DNA from: Photobacterium atrarenae
Lineage (GTDB): Bacteria; Pseudomonadota; Gammaproteobacteria; Enterobacterales; Vibrionaceae
Assembly: GCF_024380015.1 (NCBI RefSeq)
Contig: NZ_CP101509.1
Location: 1,116,001-1,180,000 of the forward strand
Direction: 5' to 3'
DNA length: 64,000 nucleotides
Numbering within the stretch: position 1 is the stretch's first letter; each line of letters starts with the position of its first letter. The translations under genes and the position numbers were made by a program. Of the stretch, positions 35,644 to 44,298 are shown piece after piece. The notes under the pieces are model-generated. The model was given only the letters and a program-made list of their open reading frames with translations. It had not been told where the DNA came from and searched no databases.

Positions 35644-37233
35644 ATGAAGAATCTCAGAGCACTGACGTTTTACCCTGCATTTATTTGCATGCTGATTACG
35701 GTTTATTTCACGGTGCAGGATAAAGCGTTTTTTATTGAAACGACCTCGGCGATTAATAATCTGATCATTGATGATCTGTCGTGGTTATTTTCGCTCTCAG
35801 CGGTACTGGCCGTGATGCTGGTGGTGTATGTGTTTTTTGCCCCCATCAGCCGGGTCAAAATTGGTGGTGAAGATGCCACGCCGATCCTCTCGCCGTTTAA
35901 ATGGTTTGCCGTGTCGCTGACCACTGTCATCGCGATGGGGATCCTGTTCTGGTCGGTGGCTGAGCCCATCGTGCATTACTACAACCCGCCGGCTTACTTA
36001 AACATTGAACCTCACTCTGCCGCGGCAGTGCGGTTCTCCATGTCGACCATTTTCGTACACTGGACGATCACCCCTTACTGTATCTATACCGTTTCCAGTC
36101 TGGTGTTCGCGCTGGCGCTGTATAACCTCAAGATGAAGTTTTCCATCGGTTCCATGCTGCGTCCGTTTGTCGGCAAGCTGATCGACGGGCCGGTCGGGGA
36201 TGCGATTGATGGCCTGGCGCTGTTTGCCGTGGTGATGGGGATGTCTGCGACGCTCACGTCCGGCATTCTGGTGATTGGCGATGGTCTGACCGGCACCCTG
36301 GGAATGGCGACCTCTCCTGTGATGTATGGGGGTATTGCGCTGGTGATTATCGGCACGGCGCTGTTCTCTGCCTCAACCGGCCTGCATCGCGGTATTCAGA
36401 TCCTGTCGCGGATCAATACCTGGTTCTATTTCGGCGCGATTGCATTCATTTTCCTTCTCGGCCCGACCAGCTACATCCTGTCGCTGGGCGTGGAAACCTT
36501 CGGGATTTACCTGTCTGAGTTCTTCCAGCGCAATATGGTGACCGGCGCTTCCGGCAACTCGCAGTGGCCGGGCTGGTGGACGGTGGCTTTCTTTGCCAGC
36601 TGGTTTGCCTGGGCGCCATTAACCTCGCTGTTCCTGGGTAAGATCGCCCGTGGCTACACAGTGCGCCAGTTCATTATCGTCAATGTGATGCTGCCGTGCC
36701 TGTTCGGGTTCTTCTGGTTCAGCACGTTCAGCGGCACTTCGATCTACCTCGACGATTTACTGGATGGTGAGCTGTACCGTGCGTACCAGGAAACTGGCTT
36801 TGCCTCGGTGATTTACGTGTTGTTTGATCAGTTCCCGCTGTCCTCGATTGTCAGCACCCTGTTTGTCCTGGTCTGTTTCATTACCTTCATTACGGCAGCG
36901 GACTCCAACACCGATGCGATTGGCGGCCTGTGCACGGAAGGCACCGATGCCGAACACCTGACATCGCCATTGTGGATCAAAGCGTTCTGGGGCCTGTCGA
37001 TTGCGTTCGTTGCCTGGATCAGCGCCAGCTACATCGGGGTTGATGCGGTGAAAATGCTGTTCAACCTGGCTGGGCTGCCCGGGATGCTGATTGTCATCGG
37101 GGCAGGTCTATCACTTATCAAACTGATTTCTATGGTCAAGGTCGTTGACGGGAAAGCGATCCTCGAGCCCGCCAGCGAAACAGACTCCGCGCCGGATAGC
37201 CCGCGCAACTTCTTTTCAATTCTCGGTAAATAA
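35644..37233 (+). CDS. BCCT-family transporter, divergent member (BCCT1)
   Basis: 529 aa with about 12 transmembrane segments. BCCT signatures are present: MGILFWSVAEPIVHYYNPP and WWTVAFFASWFAWAPLTSLFLGKIARGYTVRQF. The second normally reads close to [24 protein letters not shown]; here several of the aromatic residues that build the quaternary-amine cage are replaced (FFASWFAW). The substrate may therefore differ from betaine. I chose ATG 35644, six bases after AAGGA; ATG 35638 is too close to the site. It is 12 bases before the aldo/keto reductase gene and precedes dddP. It may import DMSP or a related compound. Confidence 0.87.
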   Translation: MKNLRALTFYPAFICMLITVYFTVQDKAFFIETTSAINNLIIDDLSWLFSLSAVLAVMLVVYVFFAPISRVKIGGEDATPILSPFKWFAVSLTTVIAMGILFWSVAEPIVHYYNPPAYLNIEPHSAAAVRFSMSTIFVHWTITPYCIYTVSSLVFALALYNLKMKFSIGSMLRPFVGKLIDGPVGDAIDGLALFAVVMGMSATLTSGILVIGDGLTGTLGMATSPVMYGGIALVIIGTALFSASTGLHRGIQILSRINTWFYFGAIAFIFLLGPTSYILSLGVETFGIYLSEFFQRNMVTGASGNSQWPGWWTVAFFASWFAWAPLTSLFLGKIARGYTVRQFIIVNVMLPCLFGFFWFSTFSGTSIYLDDLLDGELYRAYQETGFASVIYVLFDQFPLSSIVSTLFVLVCFITFITAADSNTDAIGGLCTEGTDAEHLTSPLWIKAFWGLSIAFVAWISASYIGVDAVKMLFNLAGLPGMLIVIGAGLSLIKLISMVKVVDGKAILEPASETDSAPDSPRNFFSILGK

Positions 37234-37245
37234 GAGGGATTCAAA

Positions 37246-38262
37246 ATGGAATATGTACAACTAGGACAATCAGGGCTTCGTGTTTCCCGTCTGTGTCTGG
37301 GCACCATGAACATGGGCTCGAAAGAATGGAAACCGTGGATTTTTAATGAGAAAGAGAGTGAGCCCATTATTCGTCATGCGCTGGATCATGGGGTGAACTT
37401 TATTGACCTGGCGGACTTCTATTCGATTGGCGCCGGGGAAGAAGTGGTCTGTAATGTGCTCAACCGGATCGGCCAGCGCGATCGGCTGATTGTCACCACC
37501 AAGGTGGGCTATGCCATGAACGATGATGTCAATGGCTATGGTCATTCGCGCAAGCACATCATGGACTCGATTGATGCTTCGCTGAAGCGGATGAACATGG
37601 ATTATGTCGATATCTACATGCTCCATTACTTCGACACCTCAACACCGGTTGAAGAGACCATGGAGGCGCTGAACGATATCGTCCGTAGCGGGAAAGCGCG
37701 TTATATCGGAGTGTCGACCATGTACACCTGGCAACTGGCGAAAATTCTTCAGGTGTGCGAGCGCAACGGCTGGGTCAAGCCAATCAACATGCAGCTTCAG
37801 CTCAACTGTGCCTACCGGGAAGAAGAGCGGGAAATGATCCCATTCTGCATGGATCAGGGCATTGGGGTGTCGGTCTTCAGCCCGCTGGCACGCGGCATTC
37901 TGACCAATGATTTGCAATCGACGCGGAATAAGACCGATTTCTTCACCGCGGAAATGTACAACGATAAAGTGTCGTTTGAAATTGCCCAGTCGGTGGCCCG
38001 GGTTGCGGAGCACCGTGGTTGTACACCAGCCCAGATCGCCCAGGCCTGGGTGCTGTCAAAACCTCAGGTGTCTTCGATGCTGGTTGGGGCAGATACAAAA
38101 GCGCAGTTTGACAGCGCGCTGGCCGCGCTGGAAACCAAGCTGACCGATGAAGAGCTTTATGAGCTGGATCGGAACTACACGCCGTGTGATCTGATTAATG
38201 ATTACACCGCAGGCCAGCGGATCCCGCGCGATCCTCGTCCGGTAAAAGGTATTTTTGGCTGA
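37246..38262 (+). CDS. Aldo/keto reductase
   Basis: 338 aa TIM-barrel NADPH-dependent reductase. The catalytic tetrad is complete: D54 and Y59 (NFIDLADFYS), K86 (VTTKVG) and H127 (VDIYMLHYFD). The C-terminal half keeps the coenzyme region (AQAWVLSKPQVSSMLVGADTKAQFDSALAAL). It forms an operon with BCCT1 and ends at a clear terminator. Given the dddP locus it might reduce an aldehyde arising from acrylate or 3-hydroxypropionate metabolism, but nothing in the sequence fixes the substrate. Confidence 0.9.
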   Translation: MEYVQLGQSGLRVSRLCLGTMNMGSKEWKPWIFNEKESEPIIRHALDHGVNFIDLADFYSIGAGEEVVCNVLNRIGQRDRLIVTTKVGYAMNDDVNGYGHSRKHIMDSIDASLKRMNMDYVDIYMLHYFDTSTPVEETMEALNDIVRSGKARYIGVSTMYTWQLAKILQVCERNGWVKPINMQLQLNCAYREEEREMIPFCMDQGIGVSVFSPLARGILTNDLQSTRNKTDFFTAEMYNDKVSFEIAQSVARVAEHRGCTPAQIAQAWVLSKPQVSSMLVGADTKAQFDSALAALETKLTDEELYELDRNYTPCDLINDYTAGQRIPRDPRPVKGIFG

Positions 38263-38313
38263 TATCGTCATAAATTTCTATCTGTTTTACTGTATTAGTT
38301 TTCCCTTGAGTTT

Positions 38314-38338
38314 GCCCCGGCTGGTCCGGGGCTTTTTT
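38314..38338 (+). terminator. Intrinsic terminator of the BCCT1-aldo/keto reductase operon
   Basis: GCCCCGG-CTGGT-CCGGGGC followed by TTTTTT, a perfect 7-bp stem 51 bases after the stop. Confidence 0.9.
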
Positions 38339-38643
38339 CGTTTCAGGATGCGCTCCGGGAGCCCGTTTGATGTATCCCTCCGGCGGGTTGCCGGTGCTTT
38401 ATAAAATTGTTTTCTTTTTGTTGTTTTTTCTCGGTTTGACAGCGTTTACTTAGAAAGTGATGGCTATCACTTTTTCTCATGCTTTCTATCGATCCTATCT
38501 CCATTTTTTCTGCATTTTTGCGTCGTTTAACCCAGGTGATGACTTTAGCTGATTCGACCATGAGAATTTATGAGTGTCTGGTTTGTTACATATCAATAAC
38601 AATTAATGTCACTAACAAACAGCAAACATAACAAGGACAAGTG
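38339..38643. other. Promoter region of dddP
   Basis: About 300 non-coding AT-rich bases between the terminator and dddP. It holds a TTGACA hexamer at 38436-38441 and a CRP-like palindrome at 38454-38473. AAGGA at 38633-38637 is the ribosome-binding site. No -10 box at the right distance from TTGACA is convincing. Confidence 0.55.
38454..38473. promoter_or_regulatory. CRP-like palindrome upstream of dddP
   Basis: AAAGTGAT-GGCT-ATCACTTT is a perfect 20-base dyad with the core GTGA-N6-TCAC. This is the CRP half-site arrangement (TGTGA-N6-TCACA) with the outer T and A exchanged symmetrically. It lies 171-190 bases before the dddP start. Catabolite control of DMSP use is inferred. Confidence 0.5.
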
Positions 38644-39987
38644 ATGACAATGTTAGAGACAAAATTCAGCAGCTCAAATCGTAAGATTGACCCGTCCAGA
38701 CGACGGGCGACGCAGTTTAAGCCGGACGGCTCAGTCAATGATAATGACCGGGTTGAAATTGGTCCGACGGACCTGGCTTTTGCCGAGTGGGAGGCGCTGG
38801 GCCTGACCCCGCCGAACCTGGCGTCTATGCGTGAATATCGTCTGGGGCGTATTGTTCAGCAACTGCAGCAAAGGGACTTAGCCGGCATTTTGCTGTTTGA
38901 TCCGCTCAACATTCGCTATGCGACTGATTCCACCAACATGCAGTTGTGGATCACCCATAACCATGCGCGTGCCTGCTTTGTTTCTGCCAGCGGTTATATC
39001 GTGCTGTGGGATTTCCATAACTGTGAACATCTGTCCGCGCACCTGCCGCTGGTGAAAGAAATTCGTGGCGGCGCCTCGTTTTTTTATTTTGAGACCGGTG
39101 ATCGCACCCATGAGCATGCCGCGCATTTTGCCAAAGAAATTCAATCTCTGGTGAAAACCCATGGTGGTGAGAACCAACGCATTGCGGTCGATAAAATCGA
39201 AATTGCCGGCCTGCGCGAGCTGGACAAGCTGGGACTGTCAATTTTCGACGGTCAGGAAGTAATGGAGCTTGCCCGGGCGGTGAAAAATGAAGATGAGATT
39301 AACGCCATGCGTTGCTCTATTGCTTCAACCGAAATCGCGATGCGGGAAATGCAGAAAGCCACGGTCCCAGGCGTGACTGAGAATGATATCTGGTCGGTTT
39401 TGCACGCCGAGAACATCAAGCGGGGTGGGGAATGGATTGAATGCCGGATCCTGTCATCCGGTCCGAGAACAAACCCGTGGTTCCAGGAATGCGGCCCGCG
39501 GGTGGTGAAATCAGGGGAGCTGCTGGCGTTTGATACCGACCTGATCGGCCCTTATGGTTTCTGCGCCGATATCTCCCGTACCTGGTTGATTGGGGATGTG
39601 GAAGCAACACAAGAGCAACGGCGCCTGTACCGCACCGCCTACGAGCATATTCAGCATAACATGGAGATCCTCAAACCCGGTATGACGTTCAGCGAAGTGA
39701 CTGAATCGGGCTTACTGCTGCCACCGGAGTTCCGCGCGCAGCGGTATGGCGTGATGATGCACGGGGTCGGCTTGTGCGATGAATACCCGTCGATCCGTTA
39801 CCCCGAAGATCTGGCTGAGCACGGCTACAGCGGTGTCCTGGAGCCGGGGATGGCGCTGTGTGTCGAAGCTTATGTGGGTGAAGTCGGGGGTCTGGAAGGG
39901 GTCAAGCTGGAAGATCAGGTGATTATTACGGAAGACGGCTTTGAAAACCTGACCAACTATCCGTTTGAAGCTGAGCTGCTGAAATAA
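38644..39987 (+). CDS. dddP: DMSP lyase DddP (M24 peptidase fold)
   Basis: 447 aa, the usual DddP length (about 446). Wording typical of characterised DddP is present: RKIDPSR, VNDNDRVEIGPT, FDPLNIRYATDSTNMQLW, RGGEWIE and SGPRTNPWFQECGPRVV. In this numbering the metal ligands are D297, D299, D309, H373, E408 and E423, and the proposed catalytic Asp is D379 (HGVGLCDE). These seven keep exactly the spacing I recall for Ruegeria lacuscaerulensis DddP (295, 297, 307, 371, 406, 421 and 377). The enzyme splits dimethylsulfoniopropionate into dimethyl sulfide and acrylate. I chose ATG 38644, six bases after AAGGA; GTG 38641 and ATG 38650 are alternatives. BCCT2 follows after 13 bases. Confidence 0.92.
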   Translation: MTMLETKFSSSNRKIDPSRRRATQFKPDGSVNDNDRVEIGPTDLAFAEWEALGLTPPNLASMREYRLGRIVQQLQQRDLAGILLFDPLNIRYATDSTNMQLWITHNHARACFVSASGYIVLWDFHNCEHLSAHLPLVKEIRGGASFFYFETGDRTHEHAAHFAKEIQSLVKTHGGENQRIAVDKIEIAGLRELDKLGLSIFDGQEVMELARAVKNEDEINAMRCSIASTEIAMREMQKATVPGVTENDIWSVLHAENIKRGGEWIECRILSSGPRTNPWFQECGPRVVKSGELLAFDTDLIGPYGFCADISRTWLIGDVEATQEQRRLYRTAYEHIQHNMEILKPGMTFSEVTESGLLLPPEFRAQRYGVMMHGVGLCDEYPSIRYPEDLAEHGYSGVLEPGMALCVEAYVGEVGGLEGVKLEDQVIITEDGFENLTNYPFEAELLK

Positions 39988-40000
39988 GGGGGAAGGGAAG

Positions 40001-41554
40001 ATGAAAGTCTCACCATGGAAGTTGCATCATAAATCACTGGTTTGTCTGGGTTCGCTGAGTGTGCTGGCGGTCTTTTTTGTGGCGGTCATTATTGCCCCGC
40101 AAGCCAGTACCCAATTGTTTAACGACATTAAAGATACCATCAGTGTTCATTTCTCCTGGTTCTATATGGGCAGTGTGGCGCTGTTTATGGCGATTCTGGC
40201 TTACTGCGCGTTCAGCTCTGCCGGGAACATCAAGCTTGGCCAGCCCGGCGATCGACCGGAGTTCAGCTACTTTTCCTGGGGTGCGATGTTGTTCAGCACC
40301 GGGATGGGGATTGGCTTGGTGTTTTTTGGCGTCGCTGAGCCGGTGATGCATTATATGAGTCCGCCTGTCGTGGATGCACAGTCTGACGTCGCTGTCCGCG
40401 ATGCCATCAACATTACTTTTTTCCACTGGGGCGTCAATGCCTGGGCAATCTATACCATTGTGGCTTTGGTGATCTCATATTCGGCCTATCGCAAAGGGTT
40501 GCCGATTGAAATGCGAAGCGCGTTGTATCCGGTTCTTGGCGATAAGATCCACGGGCCGATTGGTCAATTTGTTGATATCTTTGCGGTGCTGGCAACCGTG
40601 GTGGGTATCGTGACCCCGCTTGGGTTCGGGGTGCAGCAGATCAACGCCGGACTGGAATATGTCTTTGGCTTTGAGCAGAGTATCGACCATCAGATCTTAC
40701 TGATTGCGATCATCGGATTTGTCACTTGCATCTCTCTGATCCTGGGCCTCAAGCGCGGTATCAAACTGCTGTCTGTGGTCAATATTGCCGTGGCGATTGC
40801 CTTGATGCTGTATGTGTTCCTGGTATCTGAGAGCACCTATATTCTGAACTCAACCATAGAGAATGTCGGGAACTACCTGACCAGCTTTATTCCGCTCACT
40901 TTTGAAACTTACAGTTACAGCAACCCGGACTGGTTCTATGGCTGGACGCTGTTCTACTGGGCTTGGTGGATTGCCTTTGCGGCCCCGACCGGCTTGTTCA
41001 TTGCCCGTATTTCCAAAGGCCGCACGATCCGCGAGTTTGTGGTGGGTGTGCTGGTGATCCCGGTCGGCTTTTCTATCGCCTGGATCACAGTGTTTGGCAA
41101 CAGTGCGATTGACCTGATCCATAACCAGGGCGTTACCGAGCTGGGAACGGCGGTGATGGAAAACTCCTCGACGGCTTTGTTTAAGTTCTTTGAGGTGCTG
41201 TCTGAGTGGAATATTGCCAGCTATCTGGCCCTGTTCAGTATCTTTGTCTTTTTCATTACCACCTCGGATTCCGGCACCCTGGTGATTAACACGCTGACTT
41301 CTGAGCAACAGGAAAATGCACCGGTTTACCAGCGTGTGTTCTGGGTTGTGGCTATTTCGGTGATCACCATCATGCTGCTGCAGTCCGGCGGGATGGGGGC
41401 CATTCAGTCAGTGCTGGTGATCCTGGGATGCCCGTTTGCGGTGATTGTTACTGTGATGTGTATCGGTTTTATGAAAGATATCTTCCAGCAAGCCAAAGCG
41501 ACAGAGGCACTGAAGTTGAGCCACGAACGTTACGCTTCAGATAAAATCTCTTAA
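40001..41554 (+). CDS. BCCT-family transporter in the dddP operon (BCCT2), candidate DMSP importer
   Basis: 517 aa with about 12 transmembrane segments. The BCCT signatures are near canonical: GMGIGLVFFGVAEPVMHYMSPP and WTLFYWAWWIAFAAPTGLFIARISKGRTIREF. The aromatic cage of the second motif (YWAWW) is intact, consistent with a quaternary ammonium or tertiary sulfonium substrate. It starts 13 bases after dddP with AAGGGAAG upstream, and a terminator follows. This makes dddP-BCCT2 an operon. BCCT carriers of the DddT type import DMSP in other DMSP-degrading bacteria, so DMSP uptake is the likely role. Betaine cannot be excluded. Confidence 0.88.
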   Translation: MKVSPWKLHHKSLVCLGSLSVLAVFFVAVIIAPQASTQLFNDIKDTISVHFSWFYMGSVALFMAILAYCAFSSAGNIKLGQPGDRPEFSYFSWGAMLFSTGMGIGLVFFGVAEPVMHYMSPPVVDAQSDVAVRDAINITFFHWGVNAWAIYTIVALVISYSAYRKGLPIEMRSALYPVLGDKIHGPIGQFVDIFAVLATVVGIVTPLGFGVQQINAGLEYVFGFEQSIDHQILLIAIIGFVTCISLILGLKRGIKLLSVVNIAVAIALMLYVFLVSESTYILNSTIENVGNYLTSFIPLTFETYSYSNPDWFYGWTLFYWAWWIAFAAPTGLFIARISKGRTIREFVVGVLVIPVGFSIAWITVFGNSAIDLIHNQGVTELGTAVMENSSTALFKFFEVLSEWNIASYLALFSIFVFFITTSDSGTLVINTLTSEQQENAPVYQRVFWVVAISVITIMLLQSGGMGAIQSVLVILGCPFAVIVTVMCIGFMKDIFQQAKATEALKLSHERYASDKIS

Positions 41555-41579
41555 CCCCCGCGACGGTTGACGTCACTCC

Positions 41580-41606
41580 GATCGGCCCGGCTGGGCCGAT
41601 CTCCTT
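41580..41606. terminator. Terminator between BCCT2 and the LysR gene
   Basis: GATCGGCCC-GGCT-GGGCCGATC is a perfect 9-bp stem with a four-base loop, followed by TCCTTTC. It serves two convergent genes. Confidence 0.75.
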
Positions 41607-42485
41607 TCAGAATAAATCCAGCGCCCGGTCTTTGAGCCACTCGCAGAAATTATCCACCTTGCCGATCCCAAGCTTTGCCGGAGACACTTTCAGGGTATAG
41701 CCGTAACGGCTGCGTGCCTGGAGCGGGCTGAACTGGATCAACGCCCCGCTTTTCAGTGAAAAATCAACCATGTTCTGATCGACAATCGCATAACCGCTGC
41801 CGGCAATCGCGGCGTTGATCACTTGCTCCTGGGTGCTCATGGTGATCCCGGGTGCGTGCCCGGCGGGCAGGGGAATATCGGCCGCGGCGAGCCAATCGGC
41901 CCAACTGGGCAGGTGATCCCCTTTGTGACGGATATGCAGCATCCGATGGGCATTCTGCTCCAGCTTCATGCAATCAGACAGCAGGTCCTGATTACACACC
42001 GCAATATACTTTTCGACGAACAGGATGCGATCTTTTTCGAGATGGCGGTTAATTTCCTCGAAACAGATCTCCAGATCAAAACTGACCCCTTCTTCTTTGT
42101 CGGTATACAGGTGCAACTCGTACTGGGGAAAGAGCTGGGCAAAACTGCCGATCCGCGGGCTCAGCCAGCGGGAGCAGAAGGTCGGCGGGGCCAAAATGGT
42201 CAGCCGCTGACGCAAATTCGGATCGCGGATAGACGCGATCTCTTTCTCGATTTCAGAAAATGAACCCTGAATCACCTGGAGCAGTTCGAGCCCGGCGGCG
42301 GTCAGCTCCAGTTTGCCGGGGGTGCGGGTAAACAGGCTGACGCCCAGGTACTCTTCCAGCTGGCGGATCTGACGGCTCACCGCCCCCTGGGTGACATTCA
42401 GGTTTCTGGCAGCCAGGGTAAAGTTCAGGCACTCGCCTGCGGTTTCAAAGACCTTTAACGAATTGAGCGGGGGGAGTGTTCTCAC
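41607..42485 (-). CDS. LysR-family transcriptional regulator (GcvA-like), dddP locus
   Basis: 292 aa. It begins MRTLPPLNSLKVFETAGECLNFTLAARNLNVTQGAVSRQIRQLEEYLG, the wording of GcvA-type LysR regulators, followed by the effector domain (RQRLTILAPPTFCSRWLSPRIGSF). The start is GTG 42485 with AAGGA about eight bases upstream. It lies between the dddP-BCCT2 operon and the divergently transcribed aldehyde dehydrogenase. It probably activates the latter and perhaps the whole locus; the inducer might be DMSP or acrylate. Confidence 0.87.
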   Translation of the reverse strand: MRTLPPLNSLKVFETAGECLNFTLAARNLNVTQGAVSRQIRQLEEYLGVSLFTRTPGKLELTAAGLELLQVIQGSFSEIEKEIASIRDPNLRQRLTILAPPTFCSRWLSPRIGSFAQLFPQYELHLYTDKEEGVSFDLEICFEEINRHLEKDRILFVEKYIAVCNQDLLSDCMKLEQNAHRMLHIRHKGDHLPSWADWLAAADIPLPAGHAPGITMSTQEQVINAAIAGSGYAIVDQNMVDFSLKSGALIQFSPLQARSRYGYTLKVSPAKLGIGKVDNFCEWLKDRALDLF

Positions 42486-42623
42486 GCGAGTTATCCTTCA
42501 TCACAAAATGAATACGTCCGAGGGCGGCCATCGCGGTCCTGCGGTGGGCTTACCTTCGAGAAGTTCATGGAGATCAGCGTGTTAACCATATCGACTTTGA
42601 AGGTGCCGGGGGCATGATTATAT

Positions 42624-42639
42624 GTCATTCCGGTATGAC
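42624..42639. promoter_or_regulatory. Candidate LysR operator before the aldehyde dehydrogenase gene
   Basis: GTCATTCCGGTATGAC is a 16-base dyad with only the third-from-centre pair mismatched, placed 85-100 bases before the aldehyde dehydrogenase start in the divergent promoter region. It is a typical position for a LysR recognition site. Confidence 0.55.
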
Positions 42640-42723
42640 TTAGTCTCGTTTGTTGCGGATATGTGAACTCACTATATTGAACCTGTTTATTACACAGGCA
42701 ATGCCGGATGAGGAGAAAGCAAG

Positions 42724-44229
42724 ATGGAACAGACCCTGGCACAGGCAAAACAGTGGGCGCAGGAATGGCTCGGAAAAGAAAAGCAGCAATATGTCGGCGG
42801 CAAATGGGTGTCCGGCAGTGTTGAGCAAGCATGGAACATTATTGACCCGAGCAACCAGCAGGTTTTGTGTTCAATGGCACTGGCTTCTGAACAGCTGGTT
42901 GAAGAAACCGCGCAAATCGCCAACGCCTGTCACCAGTCTGGTGTCTGGCAGGAAACCAGCCGGACGGAGCGGGCGAATATCCTGCGCCAGATTGCCCAGC
43001 TGATCCGCGAGAATACCGAGAAGCTGGCGGTGCTGGAGACACTCCCCAACGGCAAGCTGATTGGGGAGTCGCTTGCTGATGATATCCCGACCTGCGCTGA
43101 TATTTTCGATTATTATGCCGGTTGGACAGATAAATACTACGGTGAAACTTCGCCGGTGGATAAGGACTACCTCAACTTTACCAGCCAGGAGCCGGTAGGT
43201 GCCTGCGCGCTGATCGCCCCGTGGAACTTTCCGCTGTACCAGGCGGCACTGAAACTGGCCCCGGCACTGGCGATGGGCAACACGGTGATCCTCAAGCCGT
43301 CGGAGTTCACCCCGCTGACCGCGATCTATCTGTTTGAACTGATCGACGCGCATCTGGATCTGCCGGCTGGCGTGCTGAACCTGCTGGTGGCCGATGGCAA
43401 AGCCTCGAACCACCTGACCCTGAGCGACCATATCCACAAGGTGTCATTCACCGGCAGCACCCCGGTGGGCCGCAAGATTATCCAGAACAGCGGGGCGTCG
43501 AACCTCAAGGCCACCACGCTGGAGCTGGGCGGTAAATCGCCGTGTATTTTCTTCGCCGATACGCCGGATCTGGACAAAGCCATTGATCGCGCCTTTACCG
43601 TGATGTTCTCGCACAAAGGGGAAAAATGCTCGGAGCCGACTCGCTTCCTGATCCAGGAATCGATTTACGATCAGGTGGTTGAAAAGCTCATCGCCAAAGC
43701 AGAAGCCATTCAGTGTGGCAACCCGTTTGATGAAGCGAGCCAGCAGGGCCCGCAGTGTAACCAGGCCCAGTTCGACAAAATCATGCAGTACATCGAGATC
43801 GGTAAGCAGGAAGCTGAGCTGGTGGCCGGTGGCTATCGCGATACCACGGGCGATAACGCTGAGGGGCTCTATATTCGTCCGACCATTTTCTCGCGGGTTT
43901 CGCCCACTACGCGAATTGCCCAGGAAGAGATTTTCGGTCCGGTGCTGTGCTGTATTGCCTTTGAAACCGAGCAGGAAGCGATCGAGATTGCCAACGCGAC
44001 CCCTTATGGTCTGGCAGCCGGCGTCTACACCTCAGATGTCAAACGGGCTCACCGGATGGCCAATAAGATTGATGCCGGGATGTTCTTTATTAACCGCTAT
44101 GGTTGCTACGGCCTGAGCAGTCCGTTTGGCGGCTTCCGCCAGAGCGGCTGGGGCAAGGAAATGGCGATCCATTCCCTGTCGTCCTACACCAAGACCAAGT
44201 GTATCTGGGTGTACCACGGCGACGATTAA
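42724..44229 (+). CDS. NAD(P)-dependent aldehyde dehydrogenase, dddP locus
   Basis: 501 aa of the ALDH superfamily. The coenzyme site (APWNFPLYQAALKLAPALAMGNTVILKPSE), general base E267 (LELGGKSP) and catalytic C302 (KGEKCSEPTRF) are intact. The N-terminus (YVGGKWVSGSVEQAWNIIDPSNQ) resembles betaine-aldehyde-type enzymes, not the CoA-acylating DddC/MmsA type. GAGGAG lies upstream. It is divergent from a LysR gene and followed by a lyase gene. Likely substrates are small aldehydes, perhaps malonate semialdehyde or a betaine aldehyde analogue; this is inferred from context only. Confidence 0.88.
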   Translation: MEQTLAQAKQWAQEWLGKEKQQYVGGKWVSGSVEQAWNIIDPSNQQVLCSMALASEQLVEETAQIANACHQSGVWQETSRTERANILRQIAQLIRENTEKLAVLETLPNGKLIGESLADDIPTCADIFDYYAGWTDKYYGETSPVDKDYLNFTSQEPVGACALIAPWNFPLYQAALKLAPALAMGNTVILKPSEFTPLTAIYLFELIDAHLDLPAGVLNLLVADGKASNHLTLSDHIHKVSFTGSTPVGRKIIQNSGASNLKATTLELGGKSPCIFFADTPDLDKAIDRAFTVMFSHKGEKCSEPTRFLIQESIYDQVVEKLIAKAEAIQCGNPFDEASQQGPQCNQAQFDKIMQYIEIGKQEAELVAGGYRDTTGDNAEGLYIRPTIFSRVSPTTRIAQEEIFGPVLCCIAFETEQEAIEIANATPYGLAAGVYTSDVKRAHRMANKIDAGMFFINRYGCYGLSSPFGGFRQSGWGKEMAIHSLSSYTKTKCIWVYHGDD

Positions 44230-44254
44230 TCTGCGGTTCTGAAACCGTCATCCA

Positions 44255-44288
44255 AGGCGCGACGGATCAGTGTCGCGCCTGTTATTTT
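44255..44288 (+). terminator. Hairpin between aldehyde dehydrogenase and lyase genes
   Basis: AGGCGCGAC (44255-44263) pairs perfectly with GTCGCGCCT (44272-44280), followed by GTTATTTT. It may partly terminate or separate expression of the two genes. Confidence 0.6.
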
Positions 44289-44298
44289 GGGGGAAATG

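Noticed and set aside
38644..39987. Annotating the M24 protein as Xaa-Pro aminopeptidase, creatinase or ectoine hydrolase.
   Set aside because: The DddP-specific blocks and residue spacing, including the Asp in HGVGLCD, favour DMSP lyase over these relatives.
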